Below, piece after piece: positions 1-5,547 of a stretch of 5,547 bases of DNA (within the stretch, counting starts at the first letter, position 1; the number at the start of each line of letters is the position of its first letter). Source of the stretch: an uncultured Synechococcus sp. (GTDB lineage: Bacteria; Cyanobacteriota; Cyanobacteriia; PCC-6307; Cyanobiaceae); NCBI GenBank assembly GCA_937930135.1, contig CALGVO010000050.1, forward strand, positions 1-5,547, in the 5' to 3' direction. Under the pieces are notes generated by a model that saw only the letters and a list, made by a program, of their open reading frames with translations, was not told where the DNA came from and made no database searches. The position numbers and the translations under genes were made by a program.

Positions 1-164
1 TGCTGCGGATGCGGTATGGGATGGACGGCGAGGAGCCGATGAGCCTCACCGGGATTGGGCGCATCATCGGCATCAGCCGCGATCGCGTCCGCAATCTGGA
101 GCGCGACGGTCTGGCCGGTCTGCGCCGCCTCAGTGATCAGGTGGAGGCCTACGTCGCCTGCTGA
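1..164 (+). CDS. RNA polymerase sigma-70 family factor, C-terminal end (partial)
   Basis: This is the last 53 codons of a gene whose 5' part lies left of the window; the frame begins at base 3 and stops at TGA 162-164. The peptide opens with LRMRYGMDGEEP and continues through a helix-turn-helix (SLTGIGRIIGISRDRVRNLE), which is region 4.2 of sigma-70 factors, the part that binds the -35 promoter element. It ends after a short tail, VEAYVAC. The GMDG lead-in and the RDRVRNLE recognition helix fit cyanobacterial non-essential group 2 sigma factors better than the primary factor, whose helix usually reads RERIRQIE. Region 2, which would settle the group, is not present. The last 16 bases overlap the 3' end of the convergent hydrolase gene, and two further in-frame TGA codons follow in the tandem repeat. 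Family assignment is firm; subgroup is inference. Confidence 0.88.
   Translation, partial: LRMRYGMDGEEPMSLTGIGRIIGISRDRVRNLERDGLAGLRRLSDQVEAYVAC
79..86. repeat. HIP1 octamer GCGATCGC
   Basis: An exact HIP1 site, extended to the 10-bp palindrome CGCGATCGCG at 78-87. It forms the codons for the start of the sigma factor recognition helix (RDR). Confidence 0.85.
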
Positions 165-1165
165 TCGGGCGCCTGCTGATTGGGAGCCTGCTGAGTGCGG
201 CTTGTTTGCTCGGCGATGGCGAGGAGCAGCGGATTCACCTGTTCCGGCGCTTCGTCGTGGGGGCAGTGACCAACACCGGGAAGGATCTGAAGAGAGCGAA
301 TGCAGGGAAAACGTCCGGCCCAGGCCCGGGCTTCAGCCACCGGCTCCCACGGATCGGCTTCACCCCAGATCAGATGCACCGGCAGATCCAGTTGGGCTAA
401 AAGATCCGGGGCGAGGTGGTCGTTGAACAGATTGATGAAGCCGCGGAACGCTTCAGCGGCTCCTGGTCGCCGGCTCGGGCGATAGAGCAACTCCACCAGC
501 TCCTCATCCACATGGGCGCCGCTGGGGTAGGCCTGCCGCAGCACCTGACGGATCAGTGCTGGACGGGCGGCGTTGCGGAACAGGGCGGTGCTCAGCCAGC
601 GCTGGCGCACCATCGCCTTGAGCAGCGGCCGGATCCAGGCCATCCAGGCCGGCTGTCGGCTCAGTTGTTTGTCGTCCATCAGCCGCTGGGCGCAGTCGAT
701 CAACACCAGGCCGCAGCATGGGCTTGGCCCCGCATCCGCGTTCAGCAGCTGGGCGGCGCGCAGGGCCACGACGCCGCCGATTGAATTGCCCACCAGCAGC
801 ACCGGCCGGCCCACGATCTCCCGGCAGAACGCGGCCACTTGGGCGCCCCACAGATCAAAGCCGTAGTGCATGCTGTGGTGGTCGCTCTGTTCATCGGCGA
901 GTCGGGCCCGCGGTTGGCTGCTGTCCCCGAACCCCACCAGGTCGATCGCGTAGGTGGGCAGGTGAGCTCCAAGCGCGGGCAGGGTGTGGCGCCAGTGCTC
1001 CTTGCAGGCCCCGAAGCCATGGATCAACACCACAGCGAGTGGTGCGGCTGATGTGAGCGGCGCAAAGGCTGATGGCGCCACACACCAGCTGATCTCCAGA
1101 CTGAGGTCTTGACCCGGGCCGATCCCAGCATCGACGGGCGGGGTCCAGGCCCAGGTGTCATCCAC
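149..1165 (-). CDS. alpha/beta fold hydrolase, plant/cyanobacterial type, function unknown
   Basis: A 338-residue serine hydrolase with a complete alpha/beta fold. The oxyanion-loop HGFG lies at residues 49-52, followed by YAIDLVGFGDS (72-82). The nucleophile elbow GNSIGG is at 126-131 (Ser128), the acid is Asp271 in WGEADPWEP, and the catalytic His300 is in PGVGHCPHD. Residues about 160-255 form a helical cap. There is no signal peptide or membrane segment, so it should be cytoplasmic. GNSIGG and the overall layout resemble the cyanobacterial and chloroplast hydrolases that include pheophytinase-like enzymes, but the substrate cannot be read from sequence. The start is GTG, 8 bases inside the upstream transporter gene; this frame gives an N-terminus DDTWAW like that of relatives. 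A purine-rich GGAGGAG lies about 29 bases upstream, too far to be a normal ribosome site. The C-terminal tail (QQAPNQQAPDQQAT) is made by a 15-bp tandem repeat and lies beyond the catalytic fold. The TAG stop is inside the convergent sigma factor gene. Confidence 0.93.
   Translation of the reverse strand: MDDTWAWTPPVDAGIGPGQDLSLEISWCVAPSAFAPLTSAAPLAVVLIHGFGACKEHWRHTLPALGAHLPTYAIDLVGFGDSSQPRARLADEQSDHHSMHYGFDLWGAQVAAFCREIVGRPVLLVGNSIGGVVALRAAQLLNADAGPSPCCGLVLIDCAQRLMDDKQLSRQPAWMAWIRPLLKAMVRQRWLSTALFRNAARPALIRQVLRQAYPSGAHVDEELVELLYRPSRRPGAAEAFRGFINLFNDHLAPDLLAQLDLPVHLIWGEADPWEPVAEARAWAGRFPCIRSLQILPGVGHCPHDEAPEQVNPLLLAIAEQTSRTQQAPNQQAPDQQAT
156..200. repeat. three tandem 15-bp units at convergent gene ends
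   Basis: The units are 156-170 (GCCTGCTGATCGGGC), 171-185 (GCCTGCTGATTGGGA) and 186-200 (GCCTGCTGAGTGCGG). The first nine bases are identical in all three, and the third unit diverges after that. On the + strand the first unit contains the sigma factor stop codon, and each later unit adds another in-frame TGA. On the - strand the units encode the repeating QQAP tail of the hydrolase. Because the unit is a multiple of three, copy number can change without breaking the hydrolase frame. Confidence 0.9.
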
Positions 1166-1201
1166 CGGCGTCGTCGCGCTTGCTGAACAGGCGCTCCTCC
1201 A
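1158..1201 (-). promoter_or_regulatory. transporter stop / hydrolase GTG start overlap with distant GGAGGAG
   Basis: The hydrolase GTG (1165-1163) lies inside the end of the transporter gene, whose TGA is at 1160-1158, an 8-base overlap. TGGAGGAG (about 1201-1194) is complementary to the 16S rRNA tail but stands roughly 29 bases before the GTG, well outside the usual 5-10 base spacing. Re-initiation after the transporter is the simplest explanation. Confidence 0.55.
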
Positions 1202-4200
1202 GGCCCTTGATCACCACATAGAACGGTGGCACCACTCCGAGCGAGAGGATTGTTGCCACCACCAGGCCGCCGAAGATCACAGTGCCGAGCGATTGCTGGC
1301 TCTGGGCGCCGGCTCCGTTGGCCACCACGAGGGGGAGGAAACCGGCGAGGGCTGCGATCGCCGTCATCAGGATCGGCCGTAGTCGTGATTCGGCCGAAGC
1401 GATCACCGCGTCACCTGCACTCATGCCTGAGTGCAGGTGCTGTTCTGCCACTTCAACAATGAGGATGCCGTTCTTGGCCGCCAGGCCGATCAGGGTCACC
1501 AGACCGACCTGGGCATAGATGTTGAGATCGATGGAGCGGATCGCCAGGAACGCCAAGGCCCCAAGCATCGCCAGCGGCACGGTCATCAGGATGATCACCG
1601 GGGTGACGTAGCTCTCGTATTGGGCGGAGAGCACAAGATACACGATCAAGATGCCGAGACCGAACACGAGGATGCTGGCACTGCCGGCGGAGAGTTGCAG
1701 TGCGGCCAGGCCGGTGAAGGCATAGCCAATGTTGTTGAAGTTCTCCTTTTTGAACAGCGCCTGAATCGAACTCAGGGCTTGTCCAGAGCTCTTGCCCACC
1801 GCCTGGGCGCCCTGGATCAGCACCGTTCGGTAGAGGTTGTAGTGGCTGATGATCGGAGGAGCGCTTGACAGTTCCGATGAAGCGAACTGCGACACCTGAA
1901 TCATGTCGCCATCGCGGTTTTTCACGTAGTAGCCGAGGATGTTTTCGACGTCTTCGCGCTGTTCTGCGCCGGCCTGAACGTACACATTGCGCACCTGTCC
2001 ATTCTCGTAAGTGAGGCCCGTGTAGGAGCCACCAGCCAGCACGGCAATGGTGCTCATCGCTTCTTCGTAATCCACATTCAGCGCTCCCATCACGGCCCGA
2101 TCAACTTGCAGTCCGAAGGCCGGGGCACTGGGAATGAACTGGGTATAGAGATTCGAGAAATTACCGCTGGCTTTGCCGGCATTGATGAGCGTCTGCGCCT
2201 GCTCGTCAAGCTGGTTAAAGTTGTAATTGCCGGTGAGATCGTTGAACTGGAAGTAGAAACCACCCTGGGCTGAGAACCCTGGAACCGCCGGCGGCTGGCC
2301 CACAACCGCCAAGCCGCTGCTCAAGGCCGAGAGCTTGGCATTGAGTCGATCAGCGATCGCGAAGGAATTGTTCGCTGCACCGGGCCGTTCACTCAGTGGC
2401 TTCAGACCGATCAGAATCGTGCCCTGGTCAGGGCTGGAGCCGTTGAAGCCGTAGCCGCTGATCACGTTGGCATTGAGCACATCCTTTTCGTCTTTGAGGA
2501 TCGCTGCAATCTGCTTCGCCATGGTTTCGGTTTGACTGAGCGATGCTCCGTTCTGCAGCTGGTAGAAGCCGGCCAGATAGCCCTGGTCTTCATCAGGAAT
2601 AAACGCTGAGGGGATTGCCGTGAAAGCCAGAATGGTGAGCACAATGCCGGTGGCGAGGGTCACCATCACCCAGCGCCTGGCCTTGACCAGTGTGCGAATC
2701 AGTCGGGTGTAGCCGTTCTGAAGACGGGCGAAATTGGTGTTGAACACCCGGAAGATCAGGGGTAAGTTGGCTCCCGCGATTCCGCCGACCACAACACCTA
2801 GCACGTAGGTCCAGTTGCCGAAGGCGGCGGAACTGAAGCGTCCGAAGGCCAGACCCACGATCACGCCGGCCACGGGCCAGATCCAGCCCTTCGGCGGCGA
2901 GGTTTCACCCGGCTTCAAGATCAATCCCGACAGCATGGGCGAGAAGGTGAGCGCGTTGAAGGCGGAGATGGCGATTGAAAAGGCGATCGTGAGCGCGAAC
3001 TGCTGGTAAATGATGCCGATGCTTCCGGGATAGAAGGCCACAGGAACGAACACGGCCATCAGCACCAGAGCCGTGGCCACGAGGGCCCCGAACAGTTCTC
3101 CCATGCAGGCCAGCGCTGCCTGTTTGGATTTCATGCCTGATTCGATCTTCTTCGATACCGCTTCAATAACGACGATGGCGTCGTCTACCACCAGGCCGGT
3201 GGCGAGCACCAGGCCGAGCAGGGTGAGCTGATTGATGGAGAAACCGAACACCTTGATGAAGGCGAAGGTGCCCACCAGTGAGATTGGAATGGCCAGGCTG
3301 GGCACCACGGTGGCCCGCCAGTTCTGAAGAAAGAGGAACAGGATCAGCAGCACCAGCACGATCGCCAGACCGAGGGCATCCACCACACCATCAACGGAGG
3401 ACTCAATGAACTGGCCGATGTTGTAGACCTGTGAAACCGTTACTCCAGGAGGCGCGGTGGCGGCGAAGGCTTCGATCTGTTTGACGACGGCATCGGCCAC
3501 ATCAAGGGCATTGCTGTCAGGGGTCTGGAACACCGCCACGGAGACCGTGTCGTGGTTCGACACATCGACTGCAGCTGTTGTGTAGTTGTTGAAGCCGTAT
3601 TGCACCTCGCCCACATCTTTGAGCTGAAGAAGATTGCCCGTTTCCGTGCGGCTGATGATCAGATTCTCGAAGTCTTCCAGGCCGAGTAAATTGCCGTTGT
3701 TCTGCACCAGCAATGGATAGGTGTAGGCCTGATCACCGGCTGCGGGCGGCCCCCCTACCAGGCCACCGATCGCTGTTGTGTTCTGAGCCTTGACCGCATC
3801 CACCACCTGGTTGGCGGTGAGATTGTTTGCTGCCAATTTGTCGGGGTCGATGAACAGCCAGTAGGCGGGATTGGTTCCCCCCAGGATATTCACGTTGGCG
3901 ACGCCCGGAACCCGTTCCAGTGGGTAATAGAGCTGTTGATAGACCAGTCCGTTGAGATAGGCTGAGTCGAATTGCCCTTCGGTTGAAGACACCTCATAGG
4001 CCAACAGGATGGAGGGGGTCGACTGCTGCACCGAGATCCCCGTGGCTGATACCTGGCTGGGAAGTTGGGGCATCGCCAGGGACACTCGGTTCTGCACGTT
4101 CACCTGGTCTATGTCGATGTCGGTGGTCTCGTCGAAGTAGACCGAGATGATGCTTTGCCCCTCCATGTTGCTGGTGGAGGAGATGTAGGAGGCTCCAGGA

Positions 4201-4421
4201 ACGCCGTTGATCTGCTGTTCGAGCGGATTGGTCACCGCTTGTTCAGTGACAAGGGAATTGGCACCGCCGTAACTGGCTGTGACTTGGATCAGGGGCGGGG
4301 CGATGTTGGGGAGATTGGCGATCGGCAAGGTCGGGATCGCGATCACGCCCATGAGCACGATCAGAATGCTGCAGACCGTGGTGAGGACCGGCCGCTTGAT
4401 GAAGTTGTCGGAGAAGGCCAT
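1158..4421 (-). CDS. RND efflux transporter permease, HAE1/AcrB-like
   Basis: A 1087-residue inner-membrane proton/substrate antiporter of the resistance-nodulation-division superfamily, the motor of a tripartite export pump. The N-terminus FIKRPVLTTV with TM1 (about 13-31) is standard. The first porter half is at about 35-340, TM2-TM6 at about 345-500, TM7 at about 583-603, the second porter half at about 604-905, and TM8-TM12 at about 914-1073. The proton-relay residues are all present: Asp413-Asp414 in GLVVDDAIV, Lys983 in GLAAKNGILIVE, and Arg1015 in RLRPILMT. The switch-loop region GYGF (656-659) matches AcrB Phe615/Phe617 as Tyr/Phe. It is about 38 residues longer than E. coli AcrB, nearly all of it explained by a hydrophobic insert between TM6 and TM7. 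The ATG start lies 7 bases after the adaptor stop; the TGA stop overlaps the hydrolase start. Substrate is unknown; drugs, lipids or fatty acids are all possible. Confidence 0.96.
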   Translation of the reverse strand: MAFSDNFIKRPVLTTVCSILIVLMGVIAIPTLPIANLPNIAPPLIQVTASYGGANSLVTEQAVTNPLEQQINGVPGASYISSTSNMEGQSIISVYFDETTDIDIDQVNVQNRVSLAMPQLPSQVSATGISVQQSTPSILLAYEVSSTEGQFDSAYLNGLVYQQLYYPLERVPGVANVNILGGTNPAYWLFIDPDKLAANNLTANQVVDAVKAQNTTAIGGLVGGPPAAGDQAYTYPLLVQNNGNLLGLEDFENLIISRTETGNLLQLKDVGEVQYGFNNYTTAAVDVSNHDTVSVAVFQTPDSNALDVADAVVKQIEAFAATAPPGVTVSQVYNIGQFIESSVDGVVDALGLAIVLVLLILFLFLQNWRATVVPSLAIPISLVGTFAFIKVFGFSINQLTLLGLVLATGLVVDDAIVVIEAVSKKIESGMKSKQAALACMGELFGALVATALVLMAVFVPVAFYPGSIGIIYQQFALTIAFSIAISAFNALTFSPMLSGLILKPGETSPPKGWIWPVAGVIVGLAFGRFSSAAFGNWTYVLGVVVGGIAGANLPLIFRVFNTNFARLQNGYTRLIRTLVKARRWVMVTLATGIVLTILAFTAIPSAFIPDEDQGYLAGFYQLQNGASLSQTETMAKQIAAILKDEKDVLNANVISGYGFNGSSPDQGTILIGLKPLSERPGAANNSFAIADRLNAKLSALSSGLAVVGQPPAVPGFSAQGGFYFQFNDLTGNYNFNQLDEQAQTLINAGKASGNFSNLYTQFIPSAPAFGLQVDRAVMGALNVDYEEAMSTIAVLAGGSYTGLTYENGQVRNVYVQAGAEQREDVENILGYYVKNRDGDMIQVSQFASSELSSAPPIISHYNLYRTVLIQGAQAVGKSSGQALSSIQALFKKENFNNIGYAFTGLAALQLSAGSASILVFGLGILIVYLVLSAQYESYVTPVIILMTVPLAMLGALAFLAIRSIDLNIYAQVGLVTLIGLAAKNGILIVEVAEQHLHSGMSAGDAVIASAESRLRPILMTAIAALAGFLPLVVANGAGAQSQQSLGTVIFGGLVVATILSLGVVPPFYVVIKGLEERLFSKRDDAGG
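1354..1361. repeat. HIP1 octamer GCGATCGC
   Basis: An exact HIP1 site within the transporter gene, in the codons for TM11 (TAIAA). Confidence 0.85.
1412..1439. repeat. perfect 12-bp inverted repeat with 4-base loop inside the transporter gene
   Basis: CACCTGCACTCA (1412-1423) and its exact reverse complement TGAGTGCAGGTG (1428-1439) are separated by TGCC. In the transporter mRNA this would be a 12-pair stem with a GGCA loop, across codons 995-1004 (HLHSGMSAGD), just after the Lys983 helix in the predicted cytoplasmic TM10-TM11 loop. No U-tract follows on either strand, so it is not a classical intrinsic terminator. Confidence 0.85.
2353..2360. repeat. HIP1 octamer GCGATCGC
   Basis: An exact HIP1 site within the transporter gene, in the second porter half (FAIAD). 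Confidence 0.85.
2754..2891 (-). other. coding region for extra hydrophobic hairpin in the RND transporter
   Basis: Codons 511-556 of the transporter encode two hydrophobic stretches, about 513-528 (WIWPVAGVIVGLAFG) and 538-557 (YVLGVVVGGIAGANLPLIF), joined by a short polar turn (SSAAFGN). In E. coli AcrB this place holds only a cytoplasmic amphipathic helix. From the LKP at the end of TM6 to the conserved PDEDQG after TM7 there are 113 residues here against about 74 in AcrB as I recall it. Confidence 0.7.
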
Positions 4422-4431
4422 GGGACGATCA
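4419..4431 (-). promoter_or_regulatory. adaptor stop / transporter start coupling junction
   Basis: The adaptor TGA (4431-4429) is followed by seven bases (TCGTCCC) and then the transporter ATG (4421-4419). No Shine-Dalgarno-like purine run is seen just upstream of this ATG. Starting the transporter most likely depends on ribosomes finishing the adaptor, which would keep the two subunits in proportion. Confidence 0.6.
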
Positions 4432-5547
4432 GTTCGTGGTCTTCACAGGAATGCCGTTTCTGAGCAGGTTTGTTTTGCTCACAACGACGATCTCACCTTT
4501 GTTCAGGCCTGAATTTAGTGGATAGAAATTGTTCTGTAATTCACCCAGTTTCACCGCTTTTTGCACCACGATTGGCGTGCTTGGTGGGAGGCTCTCCAGC
4601 TTTTTCTTCTGCTTGTCCGGCACGGAGGCGGAGGCCTTGATCTTCGGCAGGGCCTGGCGCAAAGGAACCGTCACGTACACAAAGGGTTGCTGCGCCTGCA
4701 TGAACACTGCCTGCACCGGTACAGCCAAGGCCTGGATCTGACCGGTGATGATCTGACTCTTCACAAACTGCCCAGTCTTCAACTGGCCGGTGAGGTTCGG
4801 GAAGGTGGCCTTCACCATCAAGGTATTCGGCGATTGCTTGCTGCCTGAGATGCCGAAGTAGGGGGAGATAAAGGTGACGCTCCCTTCGCCGGTGACCGGT
4901 GGCGTGGTCTGGGAACTGACTTTCACCGGCTGCCCCACCTTCACCCGATCGGCCTGGGTGGCCGGGATCTGCATCAGTGTCCACAGGGTGGAGTTGTCGA
5001 CGATGCCGGTGATCGCCTGACCTGTTTTGACGTAATCGCCCAGCTTCACCGTGTCGAGGTCTCCCACGACCCCGTCGATAGGTGAGCGCACATATTTGTA
5101 TCCCAGGTTGGCGGCGCTGGCGAGGGCTTGATCGCGAGACGCGATCGCCTGGGTGGCGTACTGGTCGCGGGTTTTGGCCGAAGTTGCTCCCTGCTGGTAG
5201 AGGAACTCGTAGCGTTCGGCATTGAGCTTGTCGGTGCGGGCCTGGGCGCGGGCCGCGTTGAGGGCGGCACTTTGTTGCACGTTGTCGAGCACCAGGATCG
5301 GTTGGCCAGCCTTCACGTGCTGACCTTCGGTGGCGATGATCTTCACCACTCGTCCGTCGGTTTCCGGCCGCAGGGCCACATTGGTGGTGGATTCCAGCGT
5401 GCTGATCGCTTCCACGCTGGGAGTGAAGGTGGCCTCGTTGATCTGAGCCGTTTTCACGGTCAGGAACTGTTGAGCCTGTTGCTTCGGTTTGCTGCAGCCC
5501 ACCAGCAACGTCGCCGCGATCGCGGTGCAGGCCAGAGGACCTCTCAC
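4429..5547 (-). CDS. periplasmic adaptor (membrane fusion) lipoprotein, AcrA/HlyD-like RND subunit
   Basis: This subunit bridges the RND transporter to an outer-membrane channel in the periplasm. The 372 residues shown begin at a GTG exactly at the window edge, so the true start may lie further upstream. A hydrophobic leader ends in the lipobox LVGC (15-18); Cys18 would be lipid-anchored. The two lipoyl half-motifs are at about 55-88 (RPETDGRVVKI) and 152-185 (VRSPIDGVVG). They flank an alpha-helical hairpin at about 90-148, whose tip has R112, L116 and S123 in the R-x3-L-x6-S spacing known to contact TolC. The beta-barrel is at about 188-268 and the membrane-proximal domain at 272-372. That last domain carries a lysine-rich insertion near 297-322 (KIKAS...DKQKKK). 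The gene is first in the visible operon, 7 bases before the transporter. No outer-membrane partner gene is in the window. The family is clear; the exported compound is not. Confidence 0.93.
   Translation of the reverse strand: MRGPLACTAIAATLLVGCSKPKQQAQQFLTVKTAQINEATFTPSVEAISTLESTTNVALRPETDGRVVKIIATEGQHVKAGQPILVLDNVQQSAALNAARAQARTDKLNAERYEFLYQQGATSAKTRDQYATQAIASRDQALASAANLGYKYVRSPIDGVVGDLDTVKLGDYVKTGQAITGIVDNSTLWTLMQIPATQADRVKVGQPVKVSSQTTPPVTGEGSVTFISPYFGISGSKQSPNTLMVKATFPNLTGQLKTGQFVKSQIITGQIQALAVPVQAVFMQAQQPFVYVTVPLRQALPKIKASASVPDKQKKKLESLPPSTPIVVQKAVKLGELQNNFYPLNSGLNKGEIVVVSKTNLLRNGIPVKTTN
5141..5148. repeat. HIP1 octamer GCGATCGC
   Basis: An exact HIP1 site in the adaptor hairpin coding region. 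It overlaps a small inverted repeat ATCGCG-AGA-CGCGAT at 5131-5145. Confidence 0.85.
5516..5523. repeat. HIP1 octamer GCGATCGC within a 12-bp palindrome
   Basis: An exact HIP1 site at the core of the perfect palindrome CCGCGATCGCGG (5514-5525), in the codons for the adaptor signal peptide. Confidence 0.85.

Noticed and set aside
149..200. The 15-bp repeats as a short CRISPR array or attachment site
   Set aside because: The units are contiguous with no spacers, fall inside coding sequence, and no integrase or cas gene is nearby.
55..426. Open + strand frame of 123 codons across the start of the window
   Set aside because: It is out of frame with the recognisable sigma factor peptide and lies opposite the hydrolase. 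Its arginine- and proline-rich composition is typical of a GC-rich shadow frame.
633..650. Tandem 9-bp duplication ATCCAGGCC x2
   Set aside because: It is only two copies and encodes AWMAWI in the hydrolase cap; this is adequately explained as coding sequence.
1020..1161. ATG at 1161-1159 overlapping the transporter stop as ATGA, a classical coupling start
   Set aside because: It is in a different frame from the hydrolase and its frame must stop before 1020. The GTG at 1165 leads into the true hydrolase sequence.
1412..1439. The inverted repeat as a rho-independent terminator
   Set aside because: There is no T-run on the downstream side of either strand, and it lies inside an intact gene with another coupled gene after it.
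1431..1868. Open + strand frame of 145 codons inside the transporter gene
   Set aside because: It is antisense to conserved RND motifs, with a low-complexity His/Gln/Asp-rich product and no recognisable domain.
4065..4463. Open + strand frame of 132 codons opposite the transporter N-terminus
   Set aside because: It is antisense to the clearly conserved RND N-terminus; the product is rich in Gly, Asp and His with no family resemblance.

Overview
The window looks like part of a cyanobacterial chromosome, most likely from the Synechococcus/Cyanobium side of the phylum. Two observations support this. Five exact copies of the octamer GCGATCGC (HIP1, a palindrome strongly enriched in many cyanobacterial genomes) occur in 5.5 kb, where chance would give well under one. 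The proteins also have a cyanobacterial flavour: a group-2-like sigma factor tail and a plant/cyanobacterial-type alpha/beta hydrolase. A more exact placement cannot be made from the sequence alone.

Layout: the first 164 bases are the 3' end of a sigma-70 family gene on the + strand, ending in region 4.2. Everything else is one compact minus-strand gene cluster, read from right to left. It starts with a periplasmic membrane fusion lipoprotein (AcrA/HlyD type, running to the right edge), then a large RND inner-membrane efflux transporter (AcrB/HAE1 type, 1087 residues), then a 338-residue alpha/beta hydrolase. The adaptor stop and transporter start are 7 bases apart. The transporter stop and hydrolase start overlap by 8 bases, so the three genes are very probably cotranscribed and translationally coupled. 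The hydrolase and sigma factor genes converge and overlap by 16 bases, next to three tandem 15-bp units. There is no non-coding stretch of any length and no RNA gene, CRISPR array or mobile element.

How they work together: the adaptor and transporter form two of the three parts of a tripartite proton-driven export pump. The outer-membrane channel (TolC-like) is not in the window. The adaptor keeps the R-x3-L-x6-S tip motif used to dock on TolC, and the transporter keeps the Asp-Asp, Lys and Arg proton-relay residues, so both look functional. The hydrolase is cytoplasmic with an intact Ser-Asp-His triad; its substrate and its link to the pump are unknown.

The window is mostly ordinary efflux-pump DNA. 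The points most worth a second look are an extra hydrophobic hairpin inserted between TM6 and TM7 of the transporter, a perfect 12-bp inverted repeat inside the transporter gene, the tandem repeat at the convergent gene ends, the shortened coiled-coil hairpin and lysine-rich insert of the adaptor, and the tight coupling of a hydrolase to the pump.
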